DNA of 64,000 nucleotides from Chloranthus sessilifolius (Eukaryota > Streptophyta > Magnoliopsida > Chloranthales > Chloranthaceae), in assembly GCA_021018995.1 (NCBI GenBank), contig CM037587.1, positions 86,859,251-86,923,250 of the forward strand. The letters run 5' to 3'. Below the pieces are notes generated by a model. The model had not been told where the DNA came from. It saw nothing but the letters and a program-made list of their open reading frames with translations, and did no database searches. Positions 20,611 to 31,529 of this stretch are shown here, in pieces (the stretch's first letter is position 1; each line of letters opens with the position of its first letter). Position numbers and translations under genes: made by a program.

Positions 20611-22479
20611 TGTTGAGAACTGAAAAATACCATTTTTCACCCCTTAACCTGAGTCTTGATAGACCTTTGAGAGAACTAAATAAGTGTTCTAAGTGCTTGT
20701 GTTTCAGCTAATAATAAAGACAGGCTTAACCATAAAAGCAGCTTAAAAGTGCCAAAAAGATGATAATCCATGTCGATCCAAAGGAAGAAAGAGAAGGGAC
20801 AACCTCACTAGCTGTTAAAAGGTCTGAACTGAAGAGGCAAAGACCTGGTCTCAACCCAGAAAAGAAGTACGGAGCAATTCGAACAGAAAAATGTACTACA
20901 GAGTACTTTTCGCAAAGAACCTGAACTGTTCGCAAAGAACCTGAACTCTGCGAAAAGAACTAAAAACTCCAGGCTTAGCTTTCGAAGAGCACCTGAACTC
21001 TTCGAAGAGATGATTGACCTTTTCGAAAAGAAGAAAACTCCATTCGAACAGAACCAGAATATTGCAAAAAGAGCTTCAGGAGTTACAACACCTTGCGAAA
21101 AGTCCCCTAAACTATGCGAAAAGGTATTCTAGAGATTCCCAGCTTTTACAAGGGCAATTCAGTAATCTTTTTTACACATCCCAATGCATTTAAAAACCTA
21201 GGGACATTCCAGAGGATTCTAAGCATGAAGCGAAGGCATATTCCACCCCATGTGAGCACCCAGAGATGAAATAACTTGGCGGGAACTTCTAGAAACTCTA
21301 ACAAACTTTCAAAATGCATAACAGAATTGATGCTTTTGTCACTGATTATCAATGAACCGGATCAAGCAATTACGATTGGCGAACATATCTGGATCCTTGT
21401 GCTCGACTACCATTGGTCGTCTGGATCTGAGCACTTCTGATTGGTTGATACACATCTGAGCTGGACTTAGGGAAAACTATAAATAGACGAACCATTTGCC
21501 CAATTTGGGCATCCAGATTTTGAGTTTCATTCCTATTCCCCCATTTCCAAATCAGATAGTTTGTCTGAAATCCCTATAATAGCCTCACTTTTACTTGCAA
21601 TTGAGAGCTGTGAGATACTTCTGTAATTCAAAGAAGAGTTGTATTCAAGACTACAAATCTGAGAGCTGTTTAAGTTGTGCTCTATAATTGTAATGGTGAA
21701 TTTTAAAAGGTTGCTGTAAACCGTACATTCTCAATTGGACTCATGTTAAGGGTTCCCTCTGATCTCCTTATTGCATTAGACTCCTTTAGATTTACTATTT
21801 TTTTTACGCAATTTCCCTTGATTTATTAATCCTGTGAGAATTAGTGTTTATAACCTAATCTCTCACGGCATTTGTAGTGATGCTTCCTGTTCTAAATTAA
21901 GGCTTTGGATTTAAGACTATTGGATGGTCTGTGGCCATTGAAGTGGACAGACCATAGCCATAAGCCTAAACCTAATCCTTGAGTTAGATTTATTTCTCTT
22001 ACATCTGTGCTTGTAGCCAGATGAAGATTGAATCATCTCTCAGTTGATTTGCAGTCATTCTCATTATATTTCAAGGACCAAATCAGAGTTAGATATTACT
22101 TCTCCATTTTTTATAAGTGTACCTCAAAATTCCCCCAACTCGGATCTGGATCATTTAGTTTAACTTTTACTTTTATCATTTAGTTAATATGACAAATTCA
22201 ACCTCCCATCTTATGTGCTTTCTAGATAAGATAAGAGGCCAGATCCGGTAGCTCAGATCTGGAGGTTTATCTTGCATTTTAGACAAATTCTCTGTGGACG
22301 ATCTTTTACTCACTTACATTTAAAACTTACTACAATTGGCCCTGATCTTGTAGGCTAATTCACTTCTCTCTGTGCTGATATTTCTTTACTCTTCTTAATG
22401 TTTTAGATTCATTATAACTTAGCAGTTGTAAACCTGTTTTCAAAACACAAATAAATCAAGCACACTTAGAACAACAACA
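20611..22479 (+). repeat. Athila 3' LTR (1869 bp)
   Basis: It begins TGTTGAGAACTG, ends AACAACAACA and is followed by the duplication GTCAT at 22480-22484. It matches 8213-10056. It keeps CG-containing motifs (TTCGCAAAG, TTCGAAGAG at about 20920-21010) that are altered in the 5' copy. Confidence 0.95.
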
Positions 22480-22791
22480 GTCATATAGGAATATGCGGTT
22501 GTATATAGTTTTATTATGCAGGTGAGCGAGGTTGTGTATAGTCATACCCGAATGTGTGGTTGCATGTAGTTTTATGCAGGTACTCATAAATGTGGCTAAA
22601 TATGTGTGACTACTGTTTTCTTTAATGGTTGTTACATCAATTTAAGCTTGATTGCGGTCTTTTTGACCAAGTGCTTAAGTAGATGATTAGACTAAATGGC
22701 TAGTCTCGTCGAAGGCTGTGTTACTAGTTGTAGCTAAATCTCTAGTATGTTGTCAATTTTTACAGACGAAAATTTTATAAGGTGGGAAGAA
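22480..22791 (+). other. Resumed element A: 61-bp tandem repeat, spacer and polypurine tract
   Basis: Element A resumes after the Athila. Units beginning GTCATA at 22480 and 22541 form an imperfect 61-bp tandem repeat (GGTTGTATATAGTTTTAT versus GGTTGCATGTAGTTTTAT). The purine-rich tract AAGGTGGGAAGAA at 22779-22791 abuts the 3' LTR. There is no coding signal. Confidence 0.7.
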
Positions 22792-25268
22792 TGTAATAAC
22801 CTAAGTTTTGGGGGAACTATGTACGTCCGCATGGGTGTTTGTGGTTCACAAGGGAACCACAATTACTATGTACACTTTAAATGTATATGTTCAATAGGTG
22901 AGCTATGTGGGTGCAAAACCATATAAGAGTGTATGTGGTTAGCACACTAATCAAAGTAGAGAAAAGGGGGGAAAAGGTCTCCCACACATTTTGTTCTAGG
23001 GCAAATAGAGAAAGTGAGATAGAGAGAAAGAAGAAGGAAGGGTTGGTGAAGAGAAGATATATGCATAGAAATTCCTTGGATGAGAGGAAGCATTCATCTT
23101 TTAGATCTTTAATGCTTGAGATGATGAAGAGATAGGGTTGGGATTGAAGAAGATCTAAAGGTGGTGAGCTAGTTAAGGATCAAGAGAAAAAGGGTTGAAA
23201 GAAGGGTTTTGAAACCCTCATTGGTATGGTGGATCTTGGATCGAATCTAGAAGAGATTCCTTAATCTAAGGTATGTGTTAATGATTATATGTGCTTTAAA
23301 TAAAGCATACGTTGTTAGTTGGATCATTTTTTACATTAATAGGGTATTAAATGAAGTAGGAAATTAATTTTCGAACTGATCGAGCATTAACTGTTATCGC
23401 TCCTTGCTCGAGTGGTTTAAATAGCTCACTCGCGCGAGGAGGATCACAAAATATAAGTATAAACTATGTTATGGGCTTGCTCGAGTGAGACCCCTTTGTG
23501 AAGGGAAGGCTCGCGCGAGCGAGGGTTCGCGTAAGCTACAGATCCTCATTTTGAAACGTTCGAGCGGGGATGATACCTCTCTTGTAATCGCTTGAGCGAT
23601 GAATAGTATTCGCTCGTGTGATAAATAGTGTTCGATCGCGTGAGGAAGGACAAATTATAACAGGAAAACTATGTTTCTGGGTTCGCTCGAGCGAGACTCT
23701 TTGTGAAGGGAAACCTCACGCGAGCAAGGGCTCGTGTGAACTCCAGGTACCTCGTTTTAATCGCTCGTGTGGGGGAATGGTGCCTCGTTTTAATCGCTCG
23801 AGCGATGAATAGTGCTCGCTCGCGTGAGTCACTGCATAGAAGTTTATATTAATTTTTTTTGTTCTTGGGGGCTATGGTCCTCAAGATCCTTATAGGCCTT
23901 TCTAAGAATATTTTGGCACATGCAATATAGGTTTGGCATGAAATTGTTGCGTCTAATCCCCTAAGAGATAATGATGCATTTGGATTGATGGATTTGCTAT
24001 GAGGTAAGGAACACCTTGAACATGTACTTTAATTTTCAAAAGCATGTATGTAGAGTCATTCACACGAATATTTATGCATAAAAAAAAATGTGATTTCAAA
24101 GAGAGTGTGTGTAAATACAAAATGAACTCATAAGGTCCCCAGGGGATGTGAAACGTGATAATGGGCTTCAAAGTGATGCGTTGAGCTAGTGACACCCCAG
24201 GGGTATAAGAGTAATATGTCAGCAAGGTGAAAGAAAAAGTGATAAAACCTAATATACTAGAATTAGCACAATTACACGATGAATAACTATATATAGTGCA
24301 CTTTCGATATTTTTGTTATTTGAGGTTTGAATAGAATACCCCACCGACGTGGTGGGATACCCACGACTGAGTCGATAGAATATCCGTGACAGGTACGACG
24401 GCCAATCCGTACACTAGTTTGACATCCCAGGGATGTGAGTATGAGATCAGAACCCCGTCGCCTATGAGAAAGGGACCTGGGTAGTATTCAAGTAAGAAAC
24501 AGATATGACAAGTGTCTATTTAGACAACAATGGTGGGTATTCCATCGGGGCTCGATGCTATATTGCTCGAGGATTATTTAAGTTAAGATTTAAGTGATTA
24601 GGTCGAATCAGTGTCCAATATCAGTAAGTTGAGAATGAACAAACACAAGTAAAGTAGCAGTTGCATGAAGTACATTATTTCAGTGGTTTAAAATATTTTC
24701 TCAATAATTCCATCAGATTAACCATGTTTTTAAACTATTTTAGAATATATGTGAGAGCTTAACTTATATGTTCACTTGGTGTTTCCCTATTGAACTAGGA
24801 TGTAGCTCACCCTTTTAGACTATACGTCGCAGGTCCATTGCTTGTTGCGGCCGAGGCTTCGGGAGACGTAGATCCGAGGGATTCGGATTACATGCCCAGG
24901 GAAGAGTTGGAGCCTCCTCCTGACGACTTCTTCTAGAGGACCCGTGCGTACTTGAGAGTTATTTTGAGAGCATTTCTGTACGGCTTGGTATGTCAAGCCT
25001 TTTTTTTTTAAAACAATATAATTAAATGATATATTCTTTTTGGCAAACCATCTGGGGTGATCTGTTTATCACTGATGATTCGGGTCGGTTCTTCTGTTCA
25101 TACGTTGGCATGGAAGAAGAACTGTCTTTTGAGCTTTTGCTTTAAATTAGTCTATCTTGATTTTATGTCATTCAGTTACCTGTCTTATTTTGAGTAGTTG
25201 TTGCTTAGTTATACCAATGTTCCGTGTGGACTTCAGGGCGGCTCGGAGGGTCACGTCTTGATATTACA
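22792..25268 (+). repeat. 3' LTR of element A (about 2.48 kb)
   Basis: It begins TGTAATAACC right after the polypurine tract and ends TATTACA, so the ends form a perfect 7-bp inverted repeat (TGTAATA/TATTACA). From 24204 on it matches window bases 1-1098. Its last 60 bases differ from the 5' copy. It contains a dense palindrome array (23385-23830). Confidence 0.88.
23385..23830 (+). repeat. CTCGAGCGAG palindrome array with 205-bp tandem duplication, element A LTR
   Basis: More than a dozen CGCTCGAGCGA-, CTCGCGCGAG- and related half-palindromes occur here. Two long units starting at about 23462 and 23667 (both AACTATGTT) repeat the same order of motifs with a period near 205 bp. A TATATTAA-like stretch follows at about 23840. 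The same motifs recur at 6395-6523 and, in reverse orientation, in solo LTR C (42590-42840). Confidence 0.8.
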
Positions 25269-25429
25269 TTTACTTTCTTGCACTTTAGTTTTTAAACAAC
25301 CATTCTTTATTTTTTAAAAGGAAAATAAAAGTTTTCAGAATTTCAGACTTCCTCGTGGGATCAACCCTATACTAGTGCTATAATTTTCGTCGTGCACTTG
25401 CAATAGGTTAAGATAGAGTATAATTTATA
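25269..25429. other. Short A/T-rich spacer between LTR and LINE
   Basis: About 160 bp. The segment near 25355-25415 (GGGATCAACCCTATACTAG, CGTGCACTTGCAATAGG) looks like a leftover of another retroelement leader, but it is too short to assign. Confidence 0.3.
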
Positions 25430-27100
25430 GAGCTATGAGTATGTATGATGGTAAATTGAAGCATCATTGGAAGAAATGGGTCGATGTCTCCATTCCTTGT
25501 TCCGAAGGCGGACTTGGAATCAGAAAATTAAGGAATGTTAATGATGTTGGTGTGATGAGATCAGCTTGGAAAGTCATTAAAGGAGATTCTCTATGGGCTA
25601 AATACGTTGAAACTAGGTATATCAAAGGTAAGGTTTCTACTTTACCACGCAGCAGAATGGTGATTCTTATAATTGCAAATGGTCAGGTGTAATAATAAAG
25701 AAATAATGGGCCATTGTAAATGGCTTATTGGTCCTAATTCCACTTTTTTCGTCACTAAGGTTCCTTGGTGCAGTCCTACGCATCTGGGAGATCTTTGCCA
25801 GACTTCTTTTAATTGTACTATTGGTGAAGCTTGGGAAAAATGGGCTGGAAGAATCAGGTTCTTGAGTTTTTTCCTTTCCATATTAAGAAGTGGATTTTAG
25901 AGAGTTCATTGCGATATAACAAGTCGGGCAAAATAGTACTTTGGAAAGAAAAAAGCAATGAAAATTTCTCTTTCAAATCTGCTTGGGAAACAATTAGAAT
26001 TCACCATGAATCGTCTCCGCTTTGGAAGAAACTATGGAAGTCTAAAGGTCCTATGAAAATAAAGGTATTCACATGGAAGATTATAGAACATTGTGTGACC
26101 ATCGATGATCAGATCTCAGGGTTGAAGATCGCGATAGTCTCTAGGTCTCTAGGTGTGAGCTATGCAAGAAGGCTATGGAAACGTCACATCATCTCTACCA
26201 TTATTTGGAGAAGGCTATCGAGTATATTTCATATTCTTTATCAAGGTTTTCAATCTATCAAAGATAGATTTTGGTGTCGGAACAAGAAGTATGAGTCTCA
26301 GTTCGGTTTGGTGTGTGCCTTGGTTCCCTTGGTGCTTTGGTGGAAATTATGGTTAGCCAGAAATGTAGCAAGATTCGATGCTACAATATGTTCGATCGAT
26401 ACTATCTTCAACAAGGTCTGTAATTGGTTGAGAGAGCTTGCTCCCCTGATTCATCTGAAAGTAAACATTACTCAATCTAAAGTCATTGTTTTTTAAGGGT
26501 TGGGAGCATTATTCCTAAGAGGAATAAGCCTTTGGTGATGCTAAAAGTGTTTTGGATTCATCCTCCTAAGAATTGTATCAAGCTTAATACTGATGGAGCT
26601 TCATCTAATAACCCTGGCCCAGCGGATGGTGGCGGGATTCTTAGAGATGATAATGGAGACTTTATCATCGCTTTTAGCAATTTCTATGGTCTTAGATCGA
26701 ACAATGAAGCAGAAGCTCTTGCTATTTTTTATGGTGTCTATCTAGCTAAATTTTTTGGTAAGAGATTGATTATTGAAAGTGATTCCTTTATTCTTATAAG
26801 GCGTCTTAATGATGAGCACGTCCCTTGGATTCTGTCAGAAAATTTGGCAAAGATTATGGATATCCTAGCAGCTTTGCAATGGGAAGTGAAACATTGTGTA
26901 AGGGAGGTGAACGGTGCTGCCGACGATCTTGCGAAAAGGGTGATCCTCAATTCTCATAACATTACTTTCCCCCATTTGGATGATGTGCCTCGGTCTGTTA
27001 AGAGTATTATTAGGCTATAAAAGCAGGGTGTGTACTACCTTAGGTCCTGGTAGTTATATTTTTCTATTTTCATTTTTTATTGATTGGCTTACTTAAGAAA
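25430..27100 (+). pseudogene. 5'-truncated LINE: zf-RVT region and RNase H
   Basis: This is the 3' end of a plant non-LTR retrotransposon. The first part (25435-25692) reads like the post-RT segment (CSEGGLGIRKLRNVND, AWKVIKGDSLWAKYV). A zinc-binding RT-associated region follows (SAWETIRIHHESS, then CELCKKAMETSHHLYH in a shifted frame near 26150-26200). An RNase H domain (26565-27020) keeps its acidic residues in NTDGASSNNPGPADGGG, NNEAEALAI, IESDSF and ADDLAKR. At least three frame changes are present. The 3' end is A-rich (27093-27105). The EN and most of the RT domains are missing, as is usual for incomplete reverse transcription. No clear target duplication was found. Confidence 0.88.
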
Positions 27101-27214
27101 AAAAACTAAGGAGCGTTGGGGGATTCTTTATAATGGCCACACTTACAAATGGTCAGCCAATTATAAATGAAATCATGCCTAGAGAAGCAAATGAAAGTGT
27201 GGTCAGCCTAACCA

Positions 27215-27450
27215 ATGAGGGGTTGGCGTAATTGCCAAGACCTCACCTCAAGAAGCGAAGGTTCTAAGTTGGAATCCAACCCCTTCTTGCACACTTGGAT
27301 GGATTTATCACATGCTTCTGGTCATCCTCAGGCAAGTTGTCGTGGCACCTAATTCCTTGTCTAAGTCTCACATATACCCCACCTGATTGGAATGCATGGG
27401 TCCATCAAGCAATCTAACTCATATCCCCCGGCCTCTATATATATTATTAA
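27215..27450 (+). mobile_element. Probable tRNA-derived SINE
   Basis: TTGGCGTAATTGCC resembles a pol III A box. About 45 bp on, GGTTCTAAGTTGGAATCC resembles a decayed B box. The unit ends in a T/A-rich stretch with TATATATAT at about 27437. There is no protein-coding signal. Confidence 0.42.
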
Positions 27451-27780
27451 GAAGAAAGAAAAATGGTATATTGTCAATAAAACAAACTTTTAAACTTTAA
27501 TGAATGTTGAAGGGTGAGCAACAGTTTTGACTGACGAAACAGAGTGATGCAGATCTACTCTATCCAATTCAAGTTTGAATATTCTTGTACACGACAACTG
27601 CATTCTACCAATCCACTTATCAAACCATTAATGGACGGTTGTAAGATTTGCCAAATTTGTATTCACTACCAATTCATCTATCATCCATTATTAAATAAAG
27701 GACATGAAAGGGCCTAGTATTTGAACCTTGGATCAGAGCCAGATGGATTCATTATTGTCCCAAAAACAAACAAACAAACA
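27451..27780. other. A/T-rich intergenic stretch
   Basis: No ORF, RNA gene or repeat was recognised apart from a short (ACAA)n run at 27764-27783. Confidence 0.5.
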
Positions 27781-27782
27781 AA

Positions 27783-28025
27783 AAGGCTTGGTGGTTAAGC
27801 GTGAAGATGAAGGTTTGAGTTGAGAGAGCAGTTACTTTGTATGTAAAAAGTCAGAGGTTAGATTTATATCTCGTCCACCCCATATAATGGTAAAAGGCTT
27901 AGGCTATTAAGCGTGAAGACACGGATTTAGATACTAACAGCAGCTACTTTGTGTGTAAAAGGACAGAAGTTAGATCATCTATAATTCGTCCATCCCTCCC
28001 AGCACGCGGTACATGAGACTCGCAC
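27783..28025 (+). mobile_element. Two adjacent Au-like SINE copies
   Basis: Two diverged copies in tandem (about 27783-27893 and 27894-28025) share the order GGCTT..GGTTAAGCGTGAAGA, a B-box-like segment, ACTTTGTRTGTAAAAAG, CAGAGGTTAGAT and CGTCCACCCC. The same order recurs at 31360-31500 and in reverse at 34395-34500. It resembles plant Au-type SINEs. Confidence 0.6.
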
Positions 28026-28157
28026 GAATAGTAAACTTTTTTAACCAGTCATTTTAACTCTAATGGAAAATTTTCTTTTCTTTTTCCTAAATAAGTTATC
28101 TTTTTAAAAACTCTTAGGAGTGAACCCTAGAAAGGATATATGCCACAACACTCCTTA

Positions 28158-28500
28158 TTAGAGTTGTCAAAGATCGACCCAATAATCAACCTGGGCGATT
28201 CTGATTTTTTTTCTGCTCGGGCACATAAACTTGACCTGTTGGGTTAGATCGGGCATGAGACATCCGATCCGACCTTCAAGTTGGGTCGGGTCAGGTTGAG
28301 AAAGAGGCTAGTTAGGTCAGGGGGAAAATTGAGTCTAGTAGACCGACCCAATATTTAGAAATCAAATTATGAAAATTGAGTCCACCATATACCACTGACC
28401 CATCAGGTAGGGTTGGGTCCGGTCCAGTGTACCACTGGGTTGTGTCGGGTATGTTCCATTTTTCCGTTGGGCAGCCAAATTTTTAGCCCTACACCTTGAC
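28158..28500. mobile_element. Possible hAT-like MITE, GTCGGGT-rich
   Basis: Ends such as TTAGAGTTGTCAAAGATCG (left) and the reverse complement of AGCCCTACACCTTGACA (right) are roughly inverted. The interior has GGGTCGGGTCAGG-type runs common in plant hAT MITEs. No clean 8-bp duplication was seen. Confidence 0.35.
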
Positions 28501-28653
28501 AGCACAAACCCAAATACCACTTTTCCTAAATATAATAATAAAGTTACCATATGACAAACATATAATAGTCTTCATCCACTCCAACCCTATATTCCTCTTC
28601 AAGTGCTTGCCAATGAAAACTTTTTTAATTTCTTACACTCCTTATCCAAGTCT

Positions 28654-28848
28654 CTATAAAGGCCCATGTGGTGTGGGGAGTCTCTCAAGAAATATAAAAA
28701 GAGAAAAAGGAAGAAGAAGAAGAAAAAAATGCCCACTACTTTGGTTACATTTCCCAAGCAAGTAGAAAACATCCCCCCATATTCAAAGCCTGCAACAAAG
28801 ACCTTTGTGAATTCCTTTTACCATACTTGTGTCCTTATTGCCCCGTAA
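28654..28848 (+). CDS. Candidate 39-codon ORF behind a TATA box (uncertain)
   Basis: TCTATAAAG at about 28653-28661 is followed by a GA-rich leader and an ATG at 28729 opening a 39-codon frame (MPTTLVTFPKQVENIPPYSK ...) that ends TAA at 28846-28848. A donor-like ACAG/GTGAGC lies 20 bp further. This is the only promoter-leader-ATG layout in the low-copy part of the window. I do not recognise the peptide; it could be an upstream ORF, a first exon or chance. Confidence 0.2.
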
Positions 28849-29079
28849 AAACTCTAATCACTGACAGGTGAGCCCAGGTTGCAGGGCACAGATACATGCC
28901 CCTGACCATTACTTACTCCCTCCTCATCATACTCACAGTAGTTCTTTTGTTATATCTCTCAAAAGATTCCTCTCCTATTTATATCAAACTTCATACATAT
29001 AACATGTTCACCTTACCTTTTTCTACAAACATGAGGGGGGCACATAATGATTCTAACTAGAATCCCATCACTGCTTTTT

Positions 29080-29480
29080 TATCCTTGGTTCAAATTAATA
29101 ATGTAAAGGGTAGTTCTATCTCTCCTGATGATGAATTACTCAAGGGCACCTGCCCTGAAAGCTTTTTCTTTTTTAATCAAACGATAGAGATCCTTTTTCA
29201 CCCCAATCTGTCATACAAGGAATCTTGAGATCATGGGTGTATCATTATATGGTCAAGTTTTATTCCACATGGCACACAGTGAAAAAGTGATTTTCAGGTT
29301 TTTTTAAAGTGTGCCCATGTGTAATAAAAAAATAAATTGTCTAGTGGTTCGCCCATGGTCTCAAGATCCATTTTGTAAAAGATTGGGATGAAAAATAATC
29401 TTCATCTTTTGATTCAAAGTAGTCAATAATTTTCAGTGTAGGTGCCTTCAATAATTAGATAGGTGTGAATAGAGGTATCC
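29080..29480. mobile_element. Fold-back MITE, copy 1
   Basis: The two halves are inverted copies. The left has AGAGATCCTTTTTCACCCC and ATCTTGAGATCATGG; the right has the reverse of these (CCATGGTCTCAAGATCCA, GGGATGAAAAATAATCTTC). The outer right end GAATAGAGGTATCC matches other copies. It is non-coding and belongs to the family seen at 35983-36424 and 57903-58335. Confidence 0.7.
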
Positions 29481-29554
29481 TAATGAGAATTATTATTGAT
29501 CACTTTGAAGGTATATTTATTTGCAACCCAATATTCTTCCCTTTGGGTATGCAC

Positions 29555-29865
29555 CTACTAAATAGTTGACTGCTTTGAAGGAGACAAATGGGCATACAAT
29601 CATCTGGTCAAGTGTTAATTTCACGTGGGACACATCACAAAAAAGTGAATGTGATACCACACTAGATGGTATGCCCTTGATCATATTCACTTTGTGGGAA
29701 GTGTGTCACGTGAAATCAATATTTAACTGTCTGCCCTCAAGTGATTGTGTAAAAGATTGGGATGAGAAACAATTTCCATCATATGATTCAAAGCAGTCAG
29801 TACTTTAACATTTGCAAACTAGAGTTGAGAAGGAAAAATCTCGGGTTGCAAATAAAGGTACGCTA
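29555..29865. mobile_element. Fold-back MITE, copy 2
   Basis: The left half (GACTGCTTTGAAGGAGAC, TCATCTGGTCAAGTGTTAA, TTTCACGTGGGACACATC) is mirrored by the right half (GTGTCACGTGAAATCAATA, GATTGGGATGAGAAACAA, TTCAAAGCAGTCAGTA). The central 29635-29700 forms a second short inverted repeat. Confidence 0.7.
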
Positions 29866-29981
29866 ACTTTTAAATGTAGCTAGGGAATATACAAAATTAA
29901 GAGGTTCAATTTTATACACTTAAGTGCATAGCTGAAGGCGCACACATGATTTTCTCACCATGTATTGCAATGCAGCTATGG

Positions 29982-30063
29982 TTTAACCTATGTTAATTAA
30001 TTTGCTCATTTACTAGCCAACTTTTAACCTATGTTACTTAATTTGCTCATTTACTAGCAAACT
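29982..30063 (+). repeat. 41-bp tandem duplication
   Basis: TTTAACCTATGTTA.TTAATT followed by TGCTCATTTACTAGC occurs twice in a row with two mismatches. Confidence 0.9.
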
Positions 30064-30366
30064 GCGGATTGGTTATAACGAATGAGCTTGTGGTTAAACT
30101 CGCTCGGTCCGATTTGGTATGAGAAGCGATTATTTCAGGCTGTCGTTGATTTCTTTTGGTCCTCTGATTGGCTAGCTATGGTTGAGCTCCTTGGTCTCCT
30201 TGCTTAACTCTCATAGGAGTTTCCATGCATGTCTTCCGCGTATTGCGGTTGTTTTGTTTGTGCCGAAGCTCCTCCCGTCAGTCTTTTTTCAATTTCCTTA
30301 TCCTTTTGTTTTAATGAGAAGGGGGGAGTTTCCCCACAACCTCATGATATCGATCCAAAAAAAAAA
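30064..30366 (+). mobile_element. Possible LINE 3' end with poly(A)
   Basis: A G/T-rich, non-A/T-rich block ends CATGATATCGATCC followed by a run of about ten A (30356-30366). The composition and terminal poly(A) look like a short 3' fragment of a non-LTR element. No domain was recognised. Confidence 0.35.
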
Positions 30367-30499
30367 GCGCACAATTTTAAATTAATGATAAAAGTTAATG
30401 GGCATATGTGCATGTCAACAAATGACTTGTGCAATACACGGTGCAAGATTTGTGTACATCCTTTCAACCATCCGCTTAAGTTTTCAATATTAAACCTCT

Positions 30500-30686
30500 A
30501 AAATGAATAATGTCCATTAACTTAATTCAAATTAAGCCTATCAAAGCTGAGCCAGCCCTAAAAACCTTGCCCAGCCTAACCTTAAGTATTAGGGCTAAGG
30601 CTAAATTCTTAGGGCCTTACGGTAAGGCATAGGCCTTTCAATAAACGCGCGTCCTAAAATTTTAGGATCAAGCTAAGATACGACAA

Positions 30687-30745
<59 letters not shown>

Positions 30746-31012
30746 TATGTTTGGTGTTGCGCAAATTTCAGTTTACATTTAAAATTAACTGATAATAGGT
30801 ATTATATATGTTTTACAATATAAGAATTAAAAAAAAAATGGTTATGTTCCAAAGCCCAAAGTTCGACCCTATCCCAACTCTAGCTTGGTAAGGCTAAAGT
30901 TGACCATATTAAAGCCCGCCAGAGCTAGGACCGGCCACATTAAGGCCCATGTAAGGCTAGGGACGGGACCATAAAAAGGCCCAAGCCCTCTAACACCCCT
31001 AGTTAAAATTAA
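30500..31012. mobile_element. Possible hAT-like element carrying a (TA)n tract
   Basis: Both flanks are rich in AAGGC/GGGCTAAGG and GGCCC motifs, and the right end reads CTCTAACACCCCTAG, a common hAT MITE terminus. The left end is not clear. The interior is dominated by a (TA)n tract at 30690-30740. Confidence 0.35.
30690..30740. repeat. (TA)n microsatellite
   Basis: About 25 uninterrupted TA units. Confidence 0.98.
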
Positions 31013-31348
31013 TAATATTAAGCAATAATTACTATATATAGGAAACTATTTAAAGATGTTATGATGTGGTTAAGGGATCCGAGTTATTAATTATTGTGTT
31101 AAATAAGTTATACTTGACATTCTTGTGTCTTCTGTTAATTTTCAAATTAGCATTTCCAGCCTTTGGGTGATTGGAAAGTGAATTTAGCCCAAGAAAGTGT
31201 AGCAAGATCTGGCATGAAGCACGTGATTTAGATAACTTTTTCGAAGCTGTGGATTGGAGGAGATTCCTTCACTATTGAGGGTTTATATACAAAATTTCTA
31301 CAAAAAGATATCTTCTTTCACTAAAATGTTTTTGTGATTCTTTGTATC

Positions 31349-31529
31349 TTGTCTAGGGGTCATTGCTTGGTGGGATGGTAAGAGACTTGATTGTTAAGTG
31401 TGAAGATGCGGGTTTGAATTCGGGGAGTAGTTTCTTTGTGTATAAAAAGTCAAAGGTTAAGCTTGTGTCCCGTCCACCCTCTATAGGACCAGCATTGAGT
31501 AATGGTCGTTTTGGATCTCTTTTTTTTTA
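31349..31529 (+). mobile_element. Au-like SINE, best-preserved copy
   Basis: The tRNA-like head has a box-A-like TGGTGGGATGGTAAGAG and a box-B-like GGTTTGAATTC at 31411-31421. The body TTTCTTTGTGTATAAAAAG, TCAAAGGTTAAGC, CCCGTCCACCC follows, and the unit ends in a run of T at 31518-31529. It is the clearest of four copies here. Confidence 0.7.

Larger units (their letters stand above)
8213..22479 (+). mobile_element. Element B: complete Athila retrotransposon
   Basis: The element is about 14.3 kb, with two LTRs, a tRNA-Asp-type primer site, gag, PR, RT/RNase H, INT, a third ORF and a polypurine tract, flanked by the duplication GTCAT. The gag (MLPSFHGLSKEDPYKHVDEF), the protease site DLGAS and the RT motif FMDDFSIYG are typical of the Athila lineage. 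It lies inside element A and in the same orientation. Every ORF has stops or frameshifts, so this copy is not autonomous. Confidence 0.95.
1..25268 (+). mobile_element. Element A: Tekay/Del-like Ty3/gypsy chromovirus, split by Athila insertion
   Basis: The order is LTR, tRNA-iMet primer site, gag with CCHC knuckle, PR, RT, RNase H, INT, chromodomain, extra ORF, polypurine tract, LTR, which is a Ty3/gypsy chromovirus. Bases 1-1098 repeat as about 24204-25268, so the 5' LTR begins roughly 1.4 kb before the window. Its 3' part is interrupted by the Athila element at 8213-22479; without that, about 11 kb of A lies in view. All ORFs carry stops or frameshifts. Because the left end is outside the window, its target duplication cannot be checked. 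Confidence 0.9.

Noticed and set aside
23953-24225. Minus-strand 90-codon ORF in the LTR of element A
   Set aside because: It lies within non-coding LTR sequence, and the motif context gives no support for a protein.
26532-27020. Stand-alone host RNase H gene
   Set aside because: It directly follows LINE RT-associated zinc-region sequence and is followed by an A-rich tail, so it is the LINE's own C-terminal domain.
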